A stretch of DNA of 11,909 nt from assembly GCF_902506345.1 (NCBI RefSeq), contig NZ_LR733425.1, forward strand, positions 1 to 11,909, written 5' to 3'. Source of the DNA: Flavobacterium sp. 9R (GTDB lineage: Bacteria; Bacteroidota; Bacteroidia; Flavobacteriales; Flavobacteriaceae). Within the stretch, counting starts at the first letter, position 1, and the number at the start of each line of letters is the position of its first letter. A model generated the notes under the pieces. It had not been told where the DNA came from. It did not search any database and was given only the letters and a program-made list of their open reading frames with translations. Shown here piece after piece: positions 7,236-11,909 of this stretch. Made by a program: the position numbers and the translations under genes.

Positions 7236-7658
7236 ATGAAAAGTGATTTTGTTAAAAACATGATTAAAAACATGCCAGAAGACGTTAAATTGTTTTCTAG
7301 CCTTTATGCAGATTTAGTAGTACGCATAAATGAATCATTGAAAAGTCAAAATATTTCTAAAAAAGAATTAGCTGAGAGACTTGATAAGAATCCTTCTGAA
7401 ATATCTAAATGGTTGAATGGGAATCATAATTTAACTTTAAAATCTATTTGTAAATTACAAGTTGAATTAGGAGTTAAACTAATTGAGATACCAAAAAAAG
7501 AAATTTTAGTTGAAGAAAAACTTAGTTTAAAAGATATTAATAACAAAACAACCTTAGTTTGGACGATTAATACATCAACTAAGTCCTATTCTAAGAACAT
7601 TAGTTTCCATAATGAGAATTATAATAAAACTTATAAAAATTTAGTTGTAAATGAATAG
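7236..7658 (+). CDS. XRE-family HTH antitoxin with C-terminal extension (HigA-like)
   Basis: 140 residues. A clear XRE helix-turn-helix lies at residues 26-82: VVRINESLKSQNISKKELAERLDKNPSEISKWLNG, then NLTLKSICKLQVELG, typical of HigA-type antitoxins that repress their own promoter and neutralise the toxin. A tail of about 55 residues after IPKKEI is rich in Asn, Lys and Thr and predicted flexible or beta. In known toxin-antitoxin-chaperone systems such a tail is the chaperone-addiction segment recognised by the SecB-like protein, and I infer the same here. The last codons overlap the next gene by 8 bp (ATGAATAG). Confidence 0.8.
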   Translation: MKSDFVKNMIKNMPEDVKLFSSLYADLVVRINESLKSQNISKKELAERLDKNPSEISKWLNGNHNLTLKSICKLQVELGVKLIEIPKKEILVEEKLSLKDINNKTTLVWTINTSTKSYSKNISFHNENYNKTYKNLVVNE

Positions 7659-8112
7659 TCCTTTCAAACCTGAATTATTACATTTTATAGATTATCGTAT
7701 AGTAAAAATTAATATTCATGATTTATTAGAACAAAACATGGATATAGATTCTTATTATGATGTATCTAATAGTATAAGCCTTGGGTTTAATGTTGAAAAG
7801 AATATTGTGAAATCTGACTTAGAGATTTCTATTAAAAAACTAAACTCAAATGATGATTCATTAATTTCAGAGGCTAATGTTTTAATAACTTATTTAATTC
7901 TTGTCGAAAACTTCGATTTGCTCCATAAGTTATCTAATAATGATGAACTAGAAATAGACAAAATGCTAACCGATAGTATTTCTGCGATAGTTTATTCAAC
8001 AACTAGAGGGATTCTATTAGATAAATTAAAAGATAGTAGTTTTGAAAATTTTATTCTTCCTATAATTGACATAAAAAAAGATTTGGCTAATAATTCTGAA
8101 AATAATTTATAA
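7651..8112 (+). CDS. SecB-like chaperone of a TAC module
   Basis: 153 residues; start ATG at 7651 overlaps the antitoxin stop. The order of segments follows SecB: a first strand after a Phe-Lys N-terminus (FIDYRIVKINI), a second (SISLGFNVEKN... KSDLEISIKKL), a third (SEANVLITYLILVENFDL, residues 73-90), then a helix, IVYSTTRGILLDKL (113-126), and a closing ILPIIDIKKDL (135-145) that resembles the 'LPPVNFDAL' end of SecB. SecB proteins are cytoplasmic tetrameric chaperones; TAC versions, such as mycobacterial Rv1957, protect the antitoxin from proteolysis. Sequence identity to SecB is low, so the call rests on pattern and gene order. Confidence 0.65.
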   Translation: MNSPFKPELLHFIDYRIVKINIHDLLEQNMDIDSYYDVSNSISLGFNVEKNIVKSDLEISIKKLNSNDDSLISEANVLITYLILVENFDLLHKLSNNDELEIDKMLTDSISAIVYSTTRGILLDKLKDSSFENFILPIIDIKKDLANNSENNL

Positions 8113-8234
8113 AGGTTTCCTGACTTTCCAATCTTTGATTGCTTTTTGGGCAAGTTTTAAGCTTCGTTATGATTTTTCCGAACAAAACATCTGATTAAAA
8201 TCGGCTGTTTCTCGTCAACGGGGCTATACACCAT
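8113..8234. other. Short tail after the TAC operon
   Basis: No gene or strong rho-independent terminator is seen. Transcripts of the operon would run into attC-like site 9, whose stem could stop or slow the polymerase. Confidence 0.4.
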
Positions 8235-8359
8235 AACGTCCCCGCGCTACACGCAGGCTGGGATTAAAGATGCGTAATCTTTCGGTTAAAAACAAATGTA
8301 TCAAATACAAACTATTTTTCAAATCAAGCAAATTGCCCAGCTTGCTTGTAGCGTGTGTT
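8235..8359 (-). repeat. attC-like site 9 (type A)
   Basis: 125 bp, beginning AACGTCCCCGCG like site 8. Type A arms with C·T at position 6 and G·T at position 10. The right-hand GTTA contains the stop codon of the next gene. Confidence 0.85.
8293..8323 (-). promoter_or_regulatory. Bacteroidota-type promoter in attC-like site 9
   Basis: Minus strand TTTG (8320-8323), 19 nt, TACATTTG (8293-8300). It points into the 3' end of the TAC cassette, so it could give antisense transcripts of that operon. Confidence 0.45.
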
Positions 8360-8912
8360 AGCGGATGTTTTTTCTTTTCAATTCTGAATATGATTGAAAA
8401 GATATTATTACTAAATTAAACACTAGTAAATAATAACCAATTTTTAGTTGTTCAATATCTTCAAATATTTTTCCAAAGTATAACATAATCAAAGGAATAA
8501 TTATCAAAATTAAGTTTACAATACTTAAAATTAAAGTTATTTTCGGATTTTCTTTGAACGAATAGAATATTAAAAATAAATTTAATAAAATTGAAATTGT
8601 AAAAGGTAATAATGGCCATTGTGGAGTTTCAATATCTTCAATAAATAGTTTTCCAATTTGGTATCCATTTAGCGTCAATTCTTTTTTAAGTTTTACAAAA
8701 TCATTAATTGCTTTTTTCTTCTTTTTTGTTAATTCTTCAAAACTTAAATTATAATCTTTTCCATTAAGTACAGTTTTAAATTCACTTTTCACTTCTTCAG
8801 TTAATGGACTATTTTTAAGCAACGTATTTTCTGAAATATTTTTGTCAGAGCAAGTTTGAAAAAAAGGAAGGAATAAAATAAACAGACTAATTATTGTAAG
8901 TTTCTTTAGCAT
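8358..8912 (-). CDS. Membrane protein with signal-like N-terminus, 184 aa
   Basis: Starts MLKKLTIISLFILFLPFFQTCSDKN at the ATG 8910-8912. The N-terminal hydrophobic segment ends at Cys21; the preceding residues (FFQT) are a poor lipobox, so either a lipoprotein signal or a plain anchor is possible. A charged region (22-98) with a run of five lysines follows, then three hydrophobic helices at about 101-119, 124-147 and 158-175, and a basic tail. Function not recognised. The TAA stop is the TAA of the attC-like box itself (CGCTAAC), so the open frame runs right into the recombination site. Only gene of cassette 8237-8976. Confidence 0.75.
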   Translation of the reverse strand: MLKKLTIISLFILFLPFFQTCSDKNISENTLLKNSPLTEEVKSEFKTVLNGKDYNLSFEELTKKKKKAINDFVKLKKELTLNGYQIGKLFIEDIETPQWPLLPFTISILLNLFLIFYSFKENPKITLILSIVNLILIIIPLIMLYFGKIFEDIEQLKIGYYLLVFNLVIISFQSYSELKRKNIR

Positions 8913-8974
8913 TTTTCAAGTAAAAATTTCTTTGTTATGTCTCTTTTCTCCGTTTTTTTTCTAAAATATCCGCT

Positions 8975-9098
8975 AACGTTCCCGCGCTACACGCAGGCTG
9001 GGATTAAAGATGCGTATTCTTTCGGTTAAAAACAAATGTATCAAACACAAACTATTTTCAAATTAAACCCATTGCCCAGCTTGCTTGTAGCGTGTGTT
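8975..9098 (-). repeat. attC-like site 10 (type A, TATTC variant)
   Basis: 124 bp. Differs from other type A sites by GCGTATTCTTT and AAATTAAACCC in the loop. Identical to site 11, 506 bp away. Confidence 0.85.
9033..9062 (-). promoter_or_regulatory. Bacteroidota-type promoter in attC-like site 10
   Basis: Minus strand TTTG (9059-9062), 18 nt, TACATTTG (9033-9040). Points to the 184-aa membrane protein gene starting at 8912. Confidence 0.5.
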
Positions 9099-9480
9099 AT
9101 AGGGCGGTTGTTTAGTCGAAATTACTATTAAACCGCAAATTTTTCACGCTTCTGTTGGCCAATTCTAGCTTTCACACTTTTTCAAGTTAGAGTAGGAGAG
9201 TCCCAATTCTAGGTTTGCTTCTTCTGTTCACATTCTTTAAAGTCTGCTTTTCAAGTTTCTCTTGGCAAGTTCCACTTTTCACGCTTCTGCTTTTCACGCT
9301 TCTGTTGGCAAAGTTCGATTTTCACACATCAGTTTTTCGTTTGCTTCTCGTTAGAATCCGATTTTCCAACGTTTGTTAGCACTTCCAATTTTCACGCTTC
9401 TGCTTTGAAAACATTCGGCGGAAACAACTGTTTATTTTCAAATTGGATTTGTCTGCGTAATTTCGGCTCAACTGCCCTAT
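9099..9480. other. Gene-less cassette, copy 2
   Basis: Identical to copy 3 and homologous to copy 1. On the minus strand the longest ATG frames are only about a dozen codons. Contains four close copies of TTTTCACGCTTCTG (about 9142, 9277, 9291, 9394) spaced irregularly, and the same extended inverted ends. Confidence 0.6.
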
Positions 9481-9604
9481 AACGTTCCCGCGCTACACGC
9501 AGGCTGGGATTAAAGATGCGTATTCTTTCGGTTAAAAACAAATGTATCAAACACAAACTATTTTCAAATTAAACCCATTGCCCAGCTTGCTTGTAGCGTG
9601 TGTT
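9481..9604 (-). repeat. attC-like site 11 (type A, TATTC variant)
   Basis: Identical to site 10. Both flanks are TATAG-type because the same cassette lies on both sides, so here the outermost bases do pair across the repeat. Confidence 0.85.
9539..9568 (-). promoter_or_regulatory. Bacteroidota-type promoter in attC-like site 11
   Basis: Minus strand TTTG (9565-9568), 18 nt, TACATTTG (9539-9546). Points into gene-less copy 2, and would transcribe its minus strand. Confidence 0.45.
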
Positions 9605-9986
9605 ATAGGGCGGTTGTTTAGTCGAAATTACTATTAAACCGCAAATTTTTCACGCTTCTGTTGGCCAATTCTAGCTTTCACACTTTTTCAAGTTAGAGTA
9701 GGAGAGTCCCAATTCTAGGTTTGCTTCTTCTGTTCACATTCTTTAAAGTCTGCTTTTCAAGTTTCTCTTGGCAAGTTCCACTTTTCACGCTTCTGCTTTT
9801 CACGCTTCTGTTGGCAAAGTTCGATTTTCACACATCAGTTTTTCGTTTGCTTCTCGTTAGAATCCGATTTTCCAACGTTTGTTAGCACTTCCAATTTTCA
9901 CGCTTCTGCTTTGAAAACATTCGGCGGAAACAACTGTTTATTTTCAAATTGGATTTGTCTGCGTAATTTCGGCTCAACTGCCCTAT
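9605..9986. other. Gene-less cassette, copy 3
   Basis: Exact copy of 9099-9480. Followed on the right by a type B site, as is copy 1. Confidence 0.6.
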
Positions 9987-10113
9987 AACGTTCTGGTACT
10001 ACAGCGGGTTTGGGTTCTAAATTAAGATTTATTTTTCGGTTATCGCTAAACATCCAAGTACAAAACCATTTTTCCCATTAAGCCAATTGCCCAAATCCGT
10101 TGTAGTAGCTGTT
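9987..10113 (-). repeat. attC-like site 12 (type B)
   Basis: 127 bp, differing from site 7 at few positions (ATCGCTAAAC, CCAAGTACAA). The right GTTA holds the stop codon of the lipoprotein gene. Confidence 0.85.
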
Positions 10114-10582
10114 AGCGGTTGTGCTTATTCTTCCACACGATTAAACTATCATTTGGTAGGTCGTATTCGTATATTTTTTTAGATATACTATCAATATATA
10201 TCCATCCATTAGAGGTAAATCTTGATTCAGAACCGTCTTCTTCTGATACATTTTGACCAATATTAAAAATATAATAGTTTGTAGAATCGGTTTTTTCAGT
10301 TCTGTCTAAAAGCCATTCAATTCGTTCCTTATTTTTTAAAGACGTTTTGATAAGTTTATTGTCTGATTTTTTTATGTAATCAGCAATTAAATCATCGAAC
10401 CAATTTTGTGTTTTGGATTCATTTTTCGTTTGAGTTTTCGTTCGAGTTTCTGATTTTAGGGTTTCTTTATTTATAGATAAAGAATCAGTTTGCTTTTCAG
10501 TATTTTGGGATTCAACTTTACTTGTCTTGTTACACGACAAGAATGCAAATGAGATTAATAGTAAAAGTGTTTTTTTCTTCAT
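10112..10582 (-). CDS. Putative lipoprotein, 156 aa
   Basis: MKKKTLLLLISFAFLSC with lipobox FLSC and Cys17, then NKTSK: a standard lipoprotein signal. Residues about 24-60 are a low-complexity Thr/Lys/Ser/Glu linker (TEKQTDSLSINKE, SETRTKTQTKNESKT). A compact C-terminal domain follows (NWFDDLIADYIKKSDNKLIKTS ... IEWLLDRTEKTDSTNYYIFNIGQ ... SNGWIYIDSISKKIYEYDLPNDSLIVWK). This resembles small uncharacterised Bacteroidota lipoproteins; the fold is not identified. It likely sits in the outer or inner membrane facing the periplasm. The stop TAA is part of the attC-like box (CGCTAAC). Only gene of cassette 9989-10632. Confidence 0.75.
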   Translation of the reverse strand: MKKKTLLLLISFAFLSCNKTSKVESQNTEKQTDSLSINKETLKSETRTKTQTKNESKTQNWFDDLIADYIKKSDNKLIKTSLKNKERIEWLLDRTEKTDSTNYYIFNIGQNVSEEDGSESRFTSNGWIYIDSISKKIYEYDLPNDSLIVWKNKHNR

Positions 10583-10630
10583 TTATGTTTTAGATTCTGA
10601 ATTTTCTCGTTCTTCGTGCGTATAACCGCT

Positions 10631-10755
10631 AACGTTCTGGCACTACAGCGGGTTTGGGATTAAATTAAGCCCTATTTTCGGATTTGCCAAATATTCCAAA
10701 TACAAGACCATTTTTTCCATTAAGCCTAATGCCCAAATCCGTTGTAGTGGCTGTT
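10631..10755 (-). repeat. attC-like site 13 (type B, C-G variant)
   Basis: 125 bp. Compared with other type B sites the left spacer has GGCACTACA for GGTACTACA and the right side has TGTAGTGG for TGTAGTAG: a T-A to C-G change on both strands of the stem, a compensatory pair. Confidence 0.85.
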
Positions 10756-10779
10756 AGCGGTTCGGGCATTTACTTCGAT

Positions 10780-11184
10780 TTAATTTTCGAATTTAAATTC
10801 AATATGTTCATTTTCTTTGATGATTTCAACAATAATAGAAAAAAGCGTTTTTCCATTTTTATGGAAAAGTTCTTTTAACTTTACTTTCCAATGTTTGACA
10901 TTTGATATGTTATATTTATCAGTACAAATTTTTATTTTGTAGAATCTTTGGGTTGCTTTAATTCCCAAATCATTTTTACTTTTCGAGATATTTTTCCAAA
11001 TCAGAATTATAGGCTCTTTATATTCAGTAACACCAAATCCACCTCTAAATATATCGTTTAAAGCATCCAAATTGTGACCCGTTTTCCAATCTAAATCTTT
11101 TGTCAAAACTCTATCAATTTCCTCATAAAATGTTTTTAGAGTTGAAAAATTTTTCCCGTCAATTATGATTGTTTTAATGCTCAT
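10780..11184 (-). CDS. Barstar-family ribonuclease inhibitor
   Basis: 134 residues from the ATG 11182-11184. N-terminus IIIDGKNFSTLKTFYEEIDRVL and the motif HNLDALNDIFRGGFG (residues 37-51), followed by EPIILIWKN, are characteristic of barstar proteins. Asp40 and Asp44 correspond to the barnase-contacting Asp35 and Asp39 of Bacillus barstar; the tryptophan before the second aspartate is Asn here. Barstar binds and blocks barnase-type extracellular RNases in the cytoplasm. It is longer than the classic 90 aa, as many barstar-like immunity proteins are. No barnase gene is present, so it would be an orphan inhibitor acting against RNase toxins of competitors. Only gene of cassette 10633-11215. 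Confidence 0.8.
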   Translation of the reverse strand: MSIKTIIIDGKNFSTLKTFYEEIDRVLTKDLDWKTGHNLDALNDIFRGGFGVTEYKEPIILIWKNISKSKNDLGIKATQRFYKIKICTDKYNISNVKHWKVKLKELFHKNGKTLFSIIVEIIKENEHIEFKFEN

Positions 11185-11213
11185 TTTTCGTCATTTTTGG
11201 TTGCCTGACCGCT

Positions 11214-11337
11214 AACGTTCCCGCGCTACACGCAGGCTGGGACTAAAGATGCGTAATCTTTCGGTTAAAAACAAATGTATCAAACACAAACTATTTTCAT
11301 ATCAAGCCAATTGCCCAGCTTGCTTGTAGCGTGTGTT
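11214..11337 (-). repeat. attC-like site 14 (type A)
   Basis: 124 bp, type A stem with GGGACTAAAG in place of GGGATTAAAG. Left flank GACCGCTAAC matches the end of cassette 3227-4005 as well; right flank GTTAGGCGTT. Confidence 0.85.
11272..11301 (-). promoter_or_regulatory. Promoter-like element in attC-like site 14
   Basis: Minus strand TATG (11298-11301) in place of TTTG, 18 nt, TACATTTG (11272-11279). Points to the barstar-like gene starting at 11184. Confidence 0.4.
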
Positions 11338-11447
11338 AGGCGTTGTACTTATACGTTTTAAAAATCATTCTTTTTCAATACAATATAATATCCTCAGAAA
11401 AACACACATTACCTAGAGTAGCTTGGGACTTGAAACATTGGCATTAT

Positions 11448-11624
11448 TTATTCTAAGATAACTTTCAAAATAGTGATTATTCCAATTATTATAAAACCAA
11501 TCCCTGAGAGATAGCTACCACAAGTAATACTAAAAAGGGGCTTTATCACTGGTTTTTTAGATGTTGACCAAATTATATATGCTCCAAAAATTATAGCTAA
11601 AAAACTAAATACTATTTCACCCAT
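11448..11624 (-). CDS. Small two-helix membrane protein, 58 aa
   Basis: An ATG at 11622-11624 opens MGEIVFSFLAIIFGAYIIWS, a first hydrophobic helix (3-20), a short basic loop (TSKKPVIKP), then a second hydrophobic stretch (about 29-54, with GSYLSGIGFIIIGIITIL) and ends VILE at a TAA. It was found by reading the minus strand of an otherwise empty cassette (11216-11784) in the usual gene direction. It is expected in the inner membrane; function unknown. The leader from the cassette boundary is about 160 bp. Coding status rests on sensible composition and position only. Confidence 0.55.
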   Translation of the reverse strand: MGEIVFSFLAIIFGAYIIWSTSKKPVIKPLFSITCGSYLSGIGFIIIGIITILKVILE

Positions 11625-11782
11625 TTTATTTACTATCTGTATTTTTCTACACTGCTTTTAATTTTCATCCGATTTTGTCTTTTGTCAAAGCAATAATTGG
11701 GTTATAATTTTCTTCCATCATCGTATACTTCAAACGCAGCCCGTCTTGTTGTTTTTTATTGCTTTTGGAGTTTATAACGCCT

Positions 11783-11906
11783 AACGTTCCCGCGCTACAC
11801 GCAGGCTGGGATTAAAGATGCGTAATCTTTCGGTTAAAAACAAATGCATCAAACACAAACTTTTTTCAAATTAAGCCAATTGCCCAGCTTGCTTGTAGCG
11901 TGTGTT
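11783..11906 (-). repeat. attC-like site 15 (type A)
   Basis: 124 bp, ends three bases before the window edge. Left flank TATAACGCCTAAC closes cassette 11216-11784; right flank GTTGGT opens the next cassette outside the window. Confidence 0.85.
11841..11870 (-). promoter_or_regulatory. Promoter-like element in attC-like site 15
   Basis: Minus strand TTTG (11867-11870), 18 nt, TGCATTTG (11841-11848), one base off TAnnTTTG. Points to the 58-aa gene. Confidence 0.4.
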
Positions 11907-11909
11907 GGT

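Larger units (their letters stand above)
8977..9988 (-). repeat. Exact tandem duplication, 2 x 506 bp
   Basis: 8977-9482 and 9483-9988 appear identical base for base, each holding one attC-like site (TATTC variant) and one gene-less insert. The duplicated unit is the insert plus its left-hand repeat, which corresponds to one whole cassette read on the minus strand and fixes the polarity of the array. Confidence 0.85.
123..11906 (-). mobile_element. Integron-like gene cassette array (no integrase in window)
   Basis: Fifteen 124-127 bp structured repeats in one orientation separate 14 complete cassettes. In every cassette the first 7-9 bases after GTT on the plus strand are the reverse complement of the bases before AAC at its other end, for example TTGGCAGTA/TACTGCCAA (246 and 1456) and TTATGGTGT/ACACCATAA (6316 and 8228). 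These bases differ between cassettes, so the pairing belongs to the cassette and not to the repeat. This is the signature of attC-type recombination at G^TT through a circular intermediate. Minus-strand polarity is supported by gene direction, by the VCR-like outer boxes and by the exact tandem unit 8977-9988, which comprises one insert plus its left-hand repeat. A recombinase, attI site and leader are not seen. MITE-like insertion of the repeat alone does not explain the matched cassette ends. Confidence 0.8.

Noticed and set aside
8113..8234. Rho-independent terminator after the TAC operon
   Set aside because: No GC-rich stem followed by a T-run is visible.
9099..9480. tRNA, rRNA or known riboswitch in the gene-less cassettes
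   Set aside because: No cloverleaf, no CCA or T-loop sequence, and no familiar riboswitch core could be recognised by eye.
123..11906. CRISPR array
   Set aside because: Repeats are 124-127 bp, variable and foldable, and the spacers are 0.4-1.9 kb with genes.
123..11906. Repeats as MITE or insertion sequence terminal repeats
   Set aside because: No transposase and no target-site duplication; the bases outside the repeat match the far end of the cassette, not the other side of the repeat.
123..11906. Repeats as simple intergenic terminators
   Set aside because: The long stems could stop transcription, but that role does not explain the cassette-specific paired flanks or the promoter motif in the loop.

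Overview
The window looks like Bacteroidota DNA, most probably from a Flavobacterium-like member of the Flavobacteriaceae. It is AT-rich, the proteins are rich in Lys, Asn, Ile and Phe, Shine-Dalgarno sequences are weak or absent, and TTTG / TAnnTTTG promoter elements occur. This is inferred from composition and style; no marker gene is present.

The whole window is one array. A structured repeat of 124-127 bp occurs 15 times, always in the same orientation, and cuts the sequence into 14 complete units of about 0.5-2.0 kb plus the edge of another. Read on the minus strand, each repeat resembles an integron attC site: an AAC-type outer box, a 5-nt spacer, a CTACA arm, a long stem, a variable loop, the complementary arm, a spacer and a GTT-type outer box. 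The outer part recalls the Vibrio VCR sites (TAAC-5 nt-C...CAAG and GCGGG...CGTTA). The bases just outside AAC/GTT change from unit to unit, and they pair with the other end of the same unit, not across the repeat. That is expected of cassettes that recombine as circles at G^TT. No integrase or other recombinase gene lies in the window, so this is an integron-like cassette array (CALIN-like) by inference.

Layout by cassette (minus-strand reading; limits between AA and C of each left box): 1-124, start of a secreted protein, cut by the window; 125-1464, secreted YD-like protein; 1465-2214, hypothetical; 2215-3226, one-TM hypothetical; 3227-4005, small three-TM protein; 4006-4986, soluble hypothetical; 4987-5513, no gene; 5514-6194, CdiI_2-like immunity protein; 6195-8236, three plus-strand genes forming a probable toxin / antitoxin / SecB-like chaperone (TAC) operon; 8237-8976, membrane protein; 8977-9482 and 9483-9988, an exact tandem duplicate of the gene-less cassette; 9989-10632, lipoprotein; 10633-11215, barstar-like inhibitor; 11216-11784, 58-aa membrane protein. 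An attC-like site closes the window.

All cassette genes are on the minus strand with the attC-like site after the stop codon, the canonical polarity, except the TAC operon, which has its own promoter-like element on the plus strand. Nine of the 15 sites (type A) carry a Bacteroidota-type promoter match pointing into the next cassette, so expression may not depend on one leader promoter. The recognisable cargo is defensive or competitive: two immunity proteins without visible toxins and a toxin-antitoxin-chaperone module. The most unusual features are the extended pairing of cassette ends with a fixed wobble position, the promoter inside the recombination site, and the conserved gene-less cassette.
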